A stretch of DNA of 64,000 bases from Thamnaconus septentrionalis (lineage: Eukaryota; Chordata; Actinopteri; Tetraodontiformes; Monacanthidae), in contig CM020501.1 of the NCBI GenBank assembly GCA_009823395.1, forward strand, positions 8,050,861 through 8,114,860, read 5' to 3'. The notes below the pieces were generated by a model. That model was not told where the DNA came from. It did no database searches and saw nothing but the letters and a program-made list of their open reading frames with translations. Made by a program: the position numbers and the translations under genes. Shown here in pieces: positions 55,724 to 63,468 of this stretch; within the stretch, counting starts at the first letter, position 1, and every line of letters begins with the position of its first letter.

Positions 55724-58700
55724 TTTATTTCACCAGGTAAAAAACTCATTGAGATAAAAAAAAAAAAAAAACACAATAAAATAAAGTGTTTCTGTGCTCT
55801 TTAGTTGGCAGATTCCAAAACCTGTTGCTTTGGCCCAGAGGGATGAGAGAAGGGAAGACAAGGGGGTGGTGCTGCAGCAAATGGACAATAGCAGCGCTGA
55901 TGGAAACATCCCAAAGCTGGAGGTGGAGATTAAGGTGGAGGGTGATGACGAGGGAGAAGACGAGTTCCTGTCTCACTCCACGGTGACGTGGGATCAACCC
56001 AGAAGGTTAGCAAATCACTGACGCAATAATGGGAAAATTCATTCAGCTTTTCCATTATCCGCCTTTTTATTTTTTCCGTCTTCGCCCGCCTTTTAAACTC
56101 TGCCCACGATGTCTTTTGTCCTCCACGGCTGAACGCGGCTTACGGCGAGCCACTGTGCACTGGGGTTTTGTTCGCAGCGGGCCTGGAGCAGCCGCGCTCG
56201 ACACGCTCGCCTTGTACATCCCTCAGCCCGGGGAGAGACGCGACGTTTCACACTGTGTTTTCACTGCATTTATAAGTGCATCCCGCACGGATAAATCACA
56301 TAAGCCGCGCCACATGCAAAGACCTGGCAGGTGAAATATTCCGTTGTTTCCGCTTAATCTCCGAAACTCTGCCCACAGTCGCAAGCGGCAGATAGCCGCA
56401 GACTGAGAGAGACAGAGAGAGAAAAAAAAGAGCACATCCAATGGATTACGTTTCTTCCCTGTGCATTTATTTCCCCCCTAATATTCATCGGGCCTCCAAA
56501 AGATATACATTTTTTTTTTATCTCTGTTCCCGTGCTGCGAGAGGGATTTCTCTTAAGCCCTCGCGATGTGCGCGGACGCTCGGCGCGTATATCACTCTTT
56601 GTCATTTCCAGAGTTCAGCTGAGTCGAGCGGCGGGCCAATCCCTGGGTATCAGCATAATGGGAGGCAGAGGCATGGGCCGCAGACTGAGCAGCGGAGAGA
56701 TGATGAGGGGAGTCTTCATTAAGCACATCAGTCCCGACAGCCCGGCAGCACAACACGGCTCGCTGCAGCCAGGCGACAGGATACTAGAGGTGTGTGCGTG
56801 CGGGTTTGTGTGTGTGTGTGTGCGTGTTTATGTGTGGAAACTCAAATGAGGGAGTTAATGAGCAGGTGACACCTTGGCACGGTGGTCTTCGCCACAGGTT
56901 AAGAGTGTGCGTGCCCGCGCATGTGCCTGACAAGTTGAGAATATTGGCAAGGTGCAAAAAAAAAAAAAAAAAGAATGTTCTCTGCTGCACACTGTGTGCA
57001 TACTGTGCATGGTATGCTCGAGGTGTATTGCATGCAATGATAATGAAGTGATGGTGACACTATATCTTTGAAACAAATATTAGGAGCCAAATACAGTTAA
57101 TGAATTAAACAGAGCTCTACTTGGCCTCGTTACCCTTGAATATTGAGGATGTTTTGGTGCAATTTCATTAAAACGTACCGTTGATGTTTTTTGGAAGAGA
57201 ATTCTTCCAAGTAGCAGCCTTAGCTTGTTTAAACCATCGACTGTAGATGGAGAGAGAGTCATTGTGACGTCCCCCATTGGTGTGCGAATACCTGCCCTGA
57301 AGCTGAGAGATTGTGTTCAGCACCATCTTGAGTTTCCGGTTTGTTTTAAAACCAGAAGACTCCATTTTTAGATATGTGGGTGGTAACCAAGGAACCGGAA
57401 TCCGATACGGTGGCCCATTCATTTCAATGGAGTTACTCACCCAACACATTAAGCAGGCATGTGCAGTAGTGTCACTTTCTATCATACCTCTAAACTCATG
57501 TGACACACCATCCAATCAGAACGAGTCCAAGTCCATGACTTCAGAATCAGCAATAGAAAGATTTATTTATGAACCATGTTCCAGTTCACAGTCGTACTGA
57601 CAGCCATTTCACAGGCGTTTCTTTTTTTTTATTGCGGTCTATGTGAAAATTGCTTTTTGAGCCTAGAGGGTTTTTGGCTGCAATACCTTGAGTGGCCACT
57701 AGAAAGAAAATCGCCATATTGGCAGTTTGGTATCCAGTTCTTATAATACATCCATGGTGGTAACTGGGGTGAGCAATCATTGGAGTTTAGCATGTGACCA
57801 AACGCCTACATTTTTTACAATTATTTTTTTCATTTAAATCAACCAAAATGTTTTAACCAGTTTGTTGGTATGACTTTTGTACTCCTTTCTGTATTGACAG
57901 CCATTCATTTTTAGTGACTTCAGTGACATTTTCACAGATCCTGCTGGCCAAACCATGGAATGCATGCGTTGGCCTCCTTTTTGTACAGTCTCTGGTGTGA
58001 ACTCGCTGTACGTTGTTTACATTGAAAGGAGAATCAAGTCTTTATCCTGTCTGTGCTCTGACTTGGCCAAGGTGAGCGGTGCGGATCTACGAGATGCCAG
58101 CCACGAGCAGGCGGTGGAAGCCATCCGAAGGGCAGGAGAGACAGTGGACTTCCTGCTCCAGTCAGGACACCACATACCGCAGGTTCTGTATCTTCAACTA
58201 AACAGAATAGAATTGAGTAGAGCTGATTTGCTCTTTGCAAAGGTACAGTACATTGCAGTGCCAGCACCTTGGAAATACTCTGTGCTTCCCTGAGTGAAGC
58301 TTACTGAATGAGGAAAAAGAAGCGATAAAGGCCATATAGAAAATACTTGAATACTATAATCAAGATGTGCACTGCAGATCTCAGGTCACCTCACTGAGGT
58401 TGTACAGTGTAAACTATCAGACAGATTGCAGAACTTTAGGATGGTTATGGGATAAGATAAAAGTATTGCCCATTATGATAGAGAGTAAGGTACTTCTCAT
58501 AGTTCCTTGACATTTATCTTTTAAATAAAAAGGAAAAGCAAAAAGTAAATCCCTCCGGTTGTTCCCTCCAGGGGTCGCCAAAGTGAATTGATGACTGTTT
58601 TCCGTCTGGCAGAGGTTTTTACGTCACATGTCGCTCCTGACACAACCCTTGTATTCATTTGAACTTTGGAGCAAGCATGAGGAGGACACCCAATGAAGCG

Positions 58701-61700
58701 CCCCCTTGAGGTTGCACTTTTATTCCCCTGGCTGGTGATTGACCCCCAGGATCCTCAGCCTCAAGGCAATCGTGATTGCGCCGGCAAAAGCTCTGCATCG
58801 CTCCTGCACCAAGTTGACGTGTCACAAGAGGACAGCGCATTGCACATTCTGCACCAAGACTCGATCAAAAAGTTTGTGCAGCGTGTTCGCCGCATGTGGG
58901 AGTTCTTTTTAGTAGCATCACCACAGCGAACGTCCTCCGTATTATTGAGCCAAAGCATCTCGGGCTGCAAACTTATCCTGCGTCACGGATGAGAACGTAT
59001 CGGGTGCAGCGTTTTTGAGTGTCTTGTGTTTCACAGTCACACGGATTTTCATCTGCCTACTCTGCATCTTCTGTTTCGCCCACAGTCCCCGAAGCTCAGC
59101 AACCACGAGAGGCTTTCTCCAGCGCCGGCGTCCAACTCGCACTGCAGCAAGGTATCCCCGCTCGGCCTTGAGCTCGAGTGCTGCTATTTTTCCTTTTTTC
59201 TTCTTCTTCTTCTTTTTTGTTGTAAAAAGGAAAATGATGGCGTGGCACCTCACTGCTGAAAAGGGAGTTCTGAAATAGATTTTTAGAACAATCCACGAAG
59301 CAGGTGGTGAAGCTCTATTTCATTTTTTCACGCCATAACTGATTCCCAATGTGGGTGAACAAAAAACTTTTTTTTCCCTGTTCAAGGTTTCAAATGGCAC
59401 TTTGAAGGAAAAGAGAAGGAGCTGCTTATTTTTTGTGATGCATGCGATTCAGCGCTGGTGACAGCTGCCTCAGTTGTTATTGAAACTCAAGTGAAGGCGC
59501 TGAAATCCACTCTTCACCCACTCTGGTGACGATGCCCTGCTGTCTATGGCTGTAGAGTAAAGAGAACGTTATGTATACGCTCCATCACGTATAGAGAGAT
59601 GAGTCACCGACACCTACATGGTATTCCAAAAAAGGCAAAGGTTGGAGTGAGGGTTTTTTCAGGGTACAACTTTGTTTCTGATGAGGATGTTTAGAGCGCT
59701 CCGTCTGTTTCCCCTCCACCGTAGGAGGCAGAGACACTCAGTGGTCCGGTCCTCAGTCTCTCCCCTACAAACCCCTACGCTCCCACCCCCTTTAAGGTTA
59801 GTGCATCTTGCATGTGTTTGTGCGTGTATGTGTGTGTGTGTAATCGGGCTCTAACACTGATGCGCAACATCTTAAAAGCAGCCTCGCATTAGCATTTCCC
59901 AAAAAACGTAATTAAGTTGCAAATTTGCAGCTGGAACCCTCAGAGTTCAAAGTCCCTCGCAGCTACCTTGTTTGTTCAGAACCTTTGTTTTCCTCGCTTG
60001 GCCGAGACGCACAACACTGCAAATAGGCGTTACGCCCTTTTGAAGTTATTTTTCCCATGAACTCGCTCGTTGGCTCACAAAATAATGCATGATTCTGGTC
60101 ATCTTTGATGTTATTTTTAGCCGGCATTAAAGCCGCATTCATTAATTCATCCTGTTCGTCAGTTTTCTCCCCCAATGCTAAATCAAGCGCACTCAACAGG
60201 CCCCAGGGGTAGTCCAACTCATGCCTGTAGGACCCCTGAGGCATCTCCAACACTGCCTGTTCAATAATTCAGAAACATCTCCCCAGGTGCCGACATCAGA
60301 TAGAATGGATCGGAGAAGCCCCATAACCGCCAGCGCACAAATCATGGAGGCAGCTGAGGATGAAGATGACACTGGCAGGAGTAAGTGTGCGCTGAGATCG
60401 ACACGTCACTGCAGACATGTAGAGGGGAGCGGCATCGCCTCCAGGAGCAGGGCCAGCAATTCTGCTTTATTGCCTCCGTTCATGCAGCGGAGGTCACGTG
60501 GGTGCCCTCTGGTCCAATGACGCGCTGCGCGTTACACATTCATCACAAAACAGGAAGCTACTTGAATAATGATGATCTGTGGCTGGCAATTCCTGGAGAC
60601 TACAGTAGATTTTTTAGGTTTTTATCCTTTTTTTTGTATTATTTGGATGAAAGCACTGGGGAAGGGGAGGCAAGGCTGAGAACGTTAGTTACGTACATAG
60701 AGTTACTGTCACACTGCAGATCAATTCCTGACGTGGTTGTTCACATTATGCTTTCATTCACATTCCTGAAAAACTGTTTACCGGAGTAAATAAGGACGGC
60801 ACTCTGTATAATCATAGCCGACAAAATCATAACCAAAAAATCCCATTAAGAAGATTTCACTTCCTATCCGCTGACGGGCTCCATGACTTTGTTCTGCAGT
60901 GCTCGTTTCATCCGTAGCATCGCTTGATCTTGATCCTCCAGAGCTGAATTGTGACCTCCGACGGATTTCAATGACATAAAAGTAGAATGCAGTGCAAGAC
61001 TCCAAAACATCATCAACAACATCTGAATTAAGAAAAGCCTTTCGCGCAGTGCTCCACAATCCTCTTTTTCAAGAAAGCATCCATGCCATCTCTTCAGCGC
61101 TATCTAGGTTTGCTGTTATTGTCTGAATATTTTTCATTCCAGTTTGAATCTGTTGCGTTATGGTTTTGTTGCAACTAAAGGAATCTGATTGGTTTTGGAA
61201 TGCAAAGTTAAATGCTCTTTAGTCCATTACATTTTCCAAGGGAACAGCTCCAAACCCTTTTATTAATTAGCTGGATTCACCTGCTGCTTTCAAAATGCTT
61301 CCAATATTCAAGTAGTCCTGTTCAAGTCATTAATATAATAATGGTAATTGTCAACTCATCCTGATGATGTCATTCATGCTTTTTGTATTTATATAATCAC
61401 CACCTAGAGTCGCAAATAGAATTTCAGCTGCTGCTGTGTGTTGATGCTTGTCAAAGGACATGCAACTGTGTGTGTGTGTGTTGGCGTGTGTTAAAATCAG
61501 AGTTGTCATACTGCCCTTCTAGGTTAACCAAATTAATGTCTTGTCATTTTCATGTGAAGCACGTTGGCCAGGCTGGGTGCATTATTATTCCTGACTGCAA
61601 AGGCTTTACGCAAGCCTTTATGCAGTTTGTCCTTGGAGAGAATAGAGACTTTGGTGTGCTCAGTGCTTATACATCCATATGGAAGTCATCTTCCTGTGAC

Positions 61701-62152
61701 ATGTCTCCCAGGAGTGGCAGCCCGGCCGCTTGGATTGTATTTTGTATTGCTGCGTCCCTTCCTTGTTTTAAACCGTATACAAACAAAGTGCATCTAAATA
61801 CTTCCCATGCAGCCACGCAGTGTCAGCCGGCAAAGGAAAGACGTGAATTTTTAGAAATCAGCCCATGTTTGTGCATCCGTCTCTTTTTTTTGTCACTACT
61901 TCTCCTGCACTGCCGGGCGCTGGAGCCTTTCCCAGCTGCCTTGGGATGAAGTTATGGTTACACCCTGGGCAGGTCGCCCTGGACCTCAACCATACACACT
62001 CACATTCACACCTACAGACACTTTCGAGGTGCCAATTAGAGTTGGCAATCAGCCTAATGTGAATGACTGCAGGAGAAAGCCGGAGTACCTGGCAGGAACC
62101 CACAGTGACACAAGGAGAACACGCAACCTCCCCCTACCCACCCACCCACCCC

Positions 62153-62194
<42 letters not shown>

Positions 62195-63468
62195 CACGGC
62201 AGAGGAGCAGAGCTGGAATCGAACTCACGTCCTCGTGCCACGCCGCCGCACAGCCCACATTTGCGACACGTTTACTTCAACCTGGGAGAAATGCATCGTG
62301 GGTAATCAAATGTGGCGTCATGTAGCGAGCGCGTGATTGCACATTTGGTTGTAATCTGCAGGAAGTTTATGCCGAAATGTGTTTGCTCCAGTCTTTGAAG
62401 CAATCAAAGCTTGTGTTTACATGCGGGGATAAATCCTCGAGGTCAGCCGAATGTGCACCGTGTATTTATTTGATTTTCAAAAGACTCTCAGAGCCTGGGC
62501 AAAAAAAAGAGAAGGTTTTTAAAAAAATTTCTCTGTTTACATTCATGCTTGCTAGCCAGCAGCCTTTTCCTCCTGCTCCTCCTCCTCCTCCCCCTCCTGC
62601 TCCTCCTCCTCTGCTTTTCATGTGGCACTGTCACTGCTGTTGACGTGTTGTCAGCCCAGGAATGTCGAACATGCCTGCGTGTCCTTGGAAAACAGAAAAT
62701 AGATCCCTGCCGTTCATTAAACGCAGGCCCGTGGTGCTGAGCATGTATTTATATATGAGGGATGTCTGCCTGAGCGCCTGCTCATATGCACATATCAAAA
62801 TTTTGACAACGTGTTTGTTTGTTTGCCTGCCTTACACACTCATATATGTGCAAATAATTATATTGCCAGCCACTCAGAAACCCACGTCTGCGCGCTCACG
62901 CACGCCCCGGCTATTTTAAGGGAGAGCTGCGAGCGTGCACGCGCACCGCACAAACAGACCCACTCTCTTGGCGCAGGCACCCATACAGCGAGCCATATAC
63001 CACCCCGCTGTATGTGTGTGCATTATGCAGAAACACACACATCTCTCACTTCTCCCCCAGCGTGACTGACATCCTCCCTCCTTCCAGACAAATTGCCGCA
63101 AAGACACACACACACACGCAAACACACACACTTGAGCGCAAGCTCCTCAAGGGTTTAATGCTTCCTCTCGGCACGGGCTGTCAGTCATTTCATTCCACGC
63201 TTTCTTGTCCGCCACATCTTCCACGTAACGGCCCCTCTGTTCGTTAACTTCCTCCCCAGAAAAGATGCTGCAGCGCTACGGAAGCCTGACTGGGAAGCTG
63301 CACATGATTGAGCTGGAGAAGGTTCCCGCCTCCCACGGCTTGGGGATCAGCCTCGCGGGGAACCAGGAGGCCTCCAGGGCCCGGATGAGTGTGTATGTGG
63401 CCAGCGTGGACCCTCAAGGACCCGCCGGTTTGGATGGGAGGATACAGGTTGGGGACGAGCTGCTGGAG
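30785..63468 (+). CDS. mpdz: MPDZ (MUPP1) multi-PDZ scaffold, 27 coding exons, 3' end beyond window
   Basis: MPDZ is a cytoplasmic scaffold at tight junctions and synapses. Its L27 domain docks the polarity adaptor PALS1, and its PDZ domains bind C-termini of claudins, JAMs, receptors and channels. Joined exons give 1262 codons: L27 about residues 5-60, PDZ2 158-240, PDZ3 268-358, PDZ4 447-528, PDZ5 595-683, PDZ6 773-853, PDZ7 1017-1106, start of PDZ8 from about 1203. Carboxylate-binding loops are visible: GLGFGI, GLGFTI, GLGISL, GLGFSI, SLGMTV, SLGISI, GLGISL. The paralogue PATJ is disfavoured because a PDZ6-type domain is present between PDZ5 and PDZ7 and the PDZ2 helix reads ELAGMNSEQVAQVL. 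PDZ1 is not found. All junctions use AG/GT and preserve phase. The rest of PDZ8 and the remaining domains lie beyond the right edge. Teleosts can carry two mpdz copies; I cannot tell which this is. Confidence 0.95.
31776..31978. repeat. Intronic repeat, copy 1
   Basis: Shares with 35606-35836 the ordered blocks 'ccca/tctcagttgcatttatt', 'aataaactcac.accagtgt', 'gacc.cagtgaacagaaacaaa' and 'ctgcctgcatcaaaa.aactgatgcaaa'. Family not recognised. Confidence 0.7.
32284..32393. repeat. Minisatellite, about 23-24 base unit, five copies
   Basis: Repeated frame 'ctcctttc..g.at..ttgaatca' with copies ending near 32304, 32328, 32351, 32374 and 32393. Degenerate. In the intron before the L27 exon. Confidence 0.75.
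32617..32783 (+). CDS. mpdz: MPDZ exon: L27 domain
   Basis: Starts in phase 1 after cccgcag and ends in phase 0 before gtgcgg. It reads ALEAVERLQAKLKERGE, then EKLSLLRTFLQSPLFHHIL and LQQAQ: the paired helices of an L27 domain, the heterodimerisation module that binds PALS1 (MPP5). The exon covers the whole domain, residues about 5-60. Confidence 0.93.
34088..34480 (+). repeat. Long pyrimidine-rich tract in the L27-to-linker intron
   Basis: About 390 bases strongly biased to C and T on the + strand (ccctcc, ctctct and cctccc units) ending about 115 bases before the exon at 34597. No gene is seen in the region 32784-34596 apart from (GT)n/(GA)n at 34003-34039. Confidence 0.8.
34597..34815 (+). 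CDS. mpdz: MPDZ exon: Ser-rich linker between L27 and PDZ2
   Basis: Phase 0 at both ends (acgcag before, GTGAG after). 73 residues with no PDZ signature, rich in Ser and Arg (for example SSFSSISSQDLSSPDLYSDN), so probably disordered and possibly phosphorylated. It sits where PDZ1 would be expected. The open frame, flanking splice sites and phase fit support it; family similarity is weak. Confidence 0.72.
34891..34954. repeat. (CTAT)n microsatellite abutting a splice acceptor
   Basis: Tetranucleotide repeat that supplies the polypyrimidine-like tract of the acceptor at 34956/34957. Confidence 0.95.
34957..35025 (+). CDS. mpdz: MPDZ exon: short basic linker before PDZ2
   Basis: 23 residues (RISRTLSMGRNLSAIAHE at the end), phase 0 at both ends, donor GTAGGG. 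The acceptor is formed directly by the end of a (CTAT)n microsatellite (atccatctatccag). Small size and lack of a domain make it less certain than its neighbours. Confidence 0.65.
35218..35340 (+). CDS. mpdz: MPDZ exon: PDZ2, first third
   Basis: Reads RRHVELIELTNDGKGLGFGI then a loop and VKTILPGGAAGQ: beta strands A-C of PDZ2 with the GLGF carboxylate-binding loop. Phase 0, 41 codons, donor GTGAGC. Very close to MPDZ PDZ2 of other vertebrates. Confidence 0.95.
35606..35836. repeat. Intronic repeat, copy 2
   Basis: Diverged direct copy of 31776-31978, in the next-but-few intron of the same gene (inside PDZ2). Confidence 0.7.
36304..36387 (+). CDS. mpdz: MPDZ exon: PDZ2, middle
   Basis: 28 codons, phase 0. 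Encodes the GD-x-IL strand (HSGDQILRIGDTELAGM) and the helix NSEQVAQ that lines the peptide groove. ELAGM is the MPDZ rather than the PATJ form. Confidence 0.95.
36940..37047 (+). CDS. mpdz: MPDZ exon: end of PDZ2 and linker
   Basis: Begins VLRNAGSKVQLLIARD, the last helix turn and final strand of PDZ2, then a 20-residue polar linker. Phase 0, donor GTGGGT. Confidence 0.93.
37131..37233 (+). CDS. mpdz: MPDZ exon: start of PDZ3
   Basis: Acidic lead (DNSSDDHE), then FSVEFTKNSRGLGFTISSYI: first strand and binding loop of PDZ3. Ends in phase 1 before GTAATA. Confidence 0.93.
37369..37460 (+). CDS. mpdz: MPDZ exon: PDZ3, middle
   Basis: Phase 1 to phase 0. Reads AGVTVKSIVKGSTVDQDGRI then HIGDIILS, strands C-D of a PDZ fold. 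The intron falls directly after the GD-x-IL motif, as in PDZ4, PDZ7 and PDZ8 here. Confidence 0.94.
37869..38082 (+). CDS. mpdz: MPDZ exon: end of PDZ3 and Pro/His linker
   Basis: Begins VDGVSLQGCSEQRAMEVLRR and ends PDZ3 with LVRLRLLRK, followed by about 40 linker residues including HILPPVPPLQPLRHSHS. Phase 0 to phase 1. The donor (CAG|GTGCTT) is weaker than most in this gene. Confidence 0.9.
38352..38426 (+). CDS. mpdz: MPDZ exon: basic linker
   Basis: 25 codons, Arg-rich (SLREISRRAAYANRRPR), phase 1 to phase 1, good acceptor (ccatctctcag) and donor (GTAAGT). Supported by splice sites and phase rather than by a domain. Confidence 0.75.
39589..39668 (+). CDS. mpdz: MPDZ exon: lead-in to PDZ4
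   Basis: Reads LTPAEEEDLRGRWQRAVG then PRYEVI; the WQR..G..YE segment is conserved just before PDZ4 in MPDZ. Phase 1 to phase 0, donor GTAAGT. Confidence 0.92.
39813..39959 (+). CDS. mpdz: MPDZ exon: PDZ4, first part
   Basis: Phase 0, 49 codons. Contains TSGLGISLEARAGHHY, then SILPEGPVGQSGKIFLGDQI and LE; the intron follows GDQILE. Very close to MPDZ PDZ4. Confidence 0.95.
40035..40292 (+). mobile_element. tRNA-derived-like SINE (teleost)
   Basis: Contains a B-box-like GAGTTCGATCCCCGGC near 40064, then 'ggtacccactccctccc', 'ggggttagatcacc', 'gggatgatgggtcaaatgc' and a 3' end 'gggactttaactttaa'. This is a widespread percomorph SINE pattern known from many fish introns. Confidence 0.75.
41220..41660 (+). 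mobile_element. Internally deleted Tc1/mariner-like copy in the PDZ4 intron
   Basis: Contains 'gccaatcagccaatc', 'atgtcaggggtcaggggtcag', 'gaccatagaaaagcaatg' and ends with the terminal repeat 'aataaagtggccagtgagag'. Same family as the copies at 7.3 and 19.5 kb, with the catalytic region lost. Its right end is 50 bases from the acceptor of the exon at 41711. Confidence 0.78.
41711..41899 (+). CDS. mpdz: MPDZ exon: end of PDZ4 and acidic linker
   Basis: Begins ANGIPLIGETHKEVVNILKE; the helix-start His (ETHKEVV) marks a class I PDZ. PDZ4 is followed by the acidic stretch DSDDDEEDDVVRLTLKELL. Phase 0 at both ends. A transposon relic ends only 50 bases upstream, and an in-frame AG at 41685-41686 could add eight residues. 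Confidence 0.93.
42050..42211 (+). CDS. mpdz: MPDZ exon: start of PDZ5
   Basis: Linker including PPLAMWEREPQ, then VVELEKGESGLGFSILDYQ. The MPDZ/PATJ-specific LGFSILDYQ motif sits at the exon end, as in vertebrate orthologues. Phase 0. Confidence 0.95.
42842..43051 (+). CDS. mpdz: MPDZ exon: rest of PDZ5
   Basis: 70 codons, phase 0. Contains VLVIRSLVPGGVADRDGRL, LPGDRLMFVNETDLEGSSL and HIGVTKPLP. Near-identical in pattern to MPDZ PDZ5. Confidence 0.95.
44329..44508 (+). CDS. mpdz: MPDZ exon: PDZ5-PDZ6 linker
   Basis: 60 codons, phase 0, after a good acceptor (gcttttgctcag) and before GTATGC. No domain; acidic and Asn-rich (EAEEPNANSNAFIPEDN). An internal CAG|GTCAGC at 44408-44409 could act as an alternative donor. 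Confidence 0.78.
44631..44952. mobile_element. MITE-like element with near-perfect terminal inverted repeats
   Basis: Left end TTAAAGGTCCAGTGTGTAAA and right end TTTACACACTTGACCTTTAA are reverse complements with one mismatch over about 22 bases. 322 bases long, no coding capacity. The same termini occur widely in teleost genomes. Confidence 0.82.
46638..46704. repeat. (ATT)n microsatellite
   Basis: About 22 units in the PDZ5-PDZ6 linker intron. Confidence 0.97.
46876..46999 (+). CDS. mpdz: MPDZ exon: lead-in and first strand of PDZ6
   Basis: Reads APPLPPRTSFERTITVVRGN then RSLG; SFERTI..GN.SLG is the conserved start of MPDZ PDZ6. Phase 0 to phase 1, the intron splitting SLG from MTV. The APPLPPR stretch resembles an SH3-binding motif. 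Confidence 0.93.
47392..47504. repeat. (GATA/GACA)n microsatellite
   Basis: Mixed GATA and GACA units, a type frequent in fish genomes, in the intron splitting PDZ6. Confidence 0.93.
48756..48954 (+). CDS. mpdz: MPDZ exon: rest of PDZ6
   Basis: Phase 1 to phase 2. Contains MTVSAIKDGSGMLVRSVVQG, SQDGRLGVGDAILAIDGE and ARAMLRRHSVMGPEM. The ARAMLRRHS helix is characteristic of MPDZ PDZ6, a domain lacking in PATJ. Confidence 0.95.
49239..49570. mobile_element. Probable decayed MITE (TTAAAGCAACACTATGTAG type)
   Basis: The left end matches the common fish terminal sequence TTAAAGCAACACTATGTAG. A matching inverted right end is not found, so the element is truncated or diverged and the end coordinate is approximate. 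Confidence 0.45.
51534..51590. repeat. (CA)n microsatellite
   Basis: Long CA run in the 4.2 kb intron between PDZ6 and the Pro/Ser linker. Confidence 0.97.
53140..53436 (+). CDS. mpdz: MPDZ exon: PDZ6 end and Pro/Ser/Ala-rich linker
   Basis: Phase 2 start gives SIKYV, the last strand of PDZ6, then AAHQVDEHRARLSL and about 80 residues rich in Pro, Ser and Ala (for example SPSPTSPDPSPEP). Ends in phase 2 before GTAATG. Acceptor is a C-run ending cccag. Probably disordered. Confidence 0.83.
55673..55721. repeat. (ATC)n microsatellite
   Basis: Sixteen trinucleotide units about 80 bases upstream of the exon at 55805. Confidence 0.95.
55725..55775. repeat. Small dispersed-repeat fragment
   Basis: 'ttttatttcaccaggtaaaaaactcattgagat' resembles a common teleost repeat end. 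A related end may occur at 63865-63925. Confidence 0.4.
55805..56005 (+). CDS. mpdz: MPDZ exon: acidic linker before PDZ7
   Basis: Phase 2 at both ends. Encodes a polar stretch ending VEGDDEGEDEFLSHS and then WDQPRR; the acidic run plus W-x-QPRR corresponds to the segment preceding PDZ7 in MPDZ. Confidence 0.9.
56612..56789 (+). CDS. mpdz: MPDZ exon: PDZ7, first part
   Basis: Reads QSLGISIMGGRGMGRRLSSG, MMRGVFIKHISPDSPAAQHG and LQPGDRILE. Phase 2 to phase 0 with the intron after GDRILE. The donor is the first unit of an imperfect GT repeat. Confidence 0.95.
57220..57780. repeat. Probable dispersed-repeat remnant in the PDZ7 intron
   Basis: Phrases such as 'ccatcgactgtagatggag', 'agcaccatcttgagtttccgg' and 'ggcccattcatttcaatgg' are typical of fish transposon remnants, but I cannot name the family or its limits. 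Confidence 0.35.
58072..58182 (+). CDS. mpdz: MPDZ exon: rest of PDZ7
   Basis: 37 codons, phase 0. Begins VSGADLRDASHEQAVEAIRR; the DASHEQAVEAI helix with His at its start is diagnostic of class I PDZ7. Confidence 0.95.
59086..59151 (+). CDS. mpdz: MPDZ exon: short linker
   Basis: 22 codons (LSNHERLSPAPASNSHCSK), phase 0, acceptor gcccacag and donor GTATCC. Called from splice sites and phase between PDZ7 and PDZ8. Confidence 0.68.
59725..59796 (+). CDS. mpdz: MPDZ exon: short linker
   Basis: 24 codons, phase 0 (VLSLSPTNPYAPTPFK), acceptor ccgtag, donor GTTAGT. The TNP(Y/F)A core resembles the linker after PDZ7 in other vertebrates. Confidence 0.72.
60287..60380 (+). CDS. mpdz: MPDZ exon: acidic linker before PDZ8
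   Basis: Phase 0 to phase 1, ending MEAAEDEDDTGR plus one base before GTAAGT. The acidic run matches the position of the acidic linker ahead of PDZ8. Confidence 0.78.
61915..62262 (-). repeat. Teleost LINE/SINE 3'-tail type repeat, diverged
   Basis: Same family as 28949-29294: 'gctggagcctttcccagctg', 'cacacctacagac', 'gagaaagccggagtacctgg', 'tggaatcgaactcacg'. A (CA)n tract at 62153-62191 interrupts it. Confidence 0.78.
62153..62191. repeat. (CA)n microsatellite
   Basis: Inside the diverged dispersed repeat at 61.9-62.3 kb. Confidence 0.95.
63260..63468 (+). CDS. mpdz: MPDZ exon: PDZ8, first part
   Basis: Starts in phase 1 (completing Lys-Lys-Met), then LQRYGSLTGKLHMIELEK, SHGLGISLAGNQEASRARMS and IQVGDELLE. 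Phase 0 end, donor GTAAAG. The RYG(S/T)LTG lead is conserved ahead of PDZ8. The second part of PDZ8 is beyond the window. Confidence 0.95.

Noticed and set aside
60778..61059. Minus-strand 93-codon open frame with mixed amino-acid composition
   Set aside because: Looks more protein-like than most, but lies in an MPDZ intron, has no recognisable domain, and neighbouring frames are equally open.
30785..63468. Assignment to PATJ (INADL), the MPDZ paralogue
   Set aside because: A PDZ6-type domain (SLG-MTVSA, ARAMLRRHS) lies between PDZ5 and PDZ7, and PDZ2 and PDZ4 residues match MPDZ; PATJ lacks this PDZ6.
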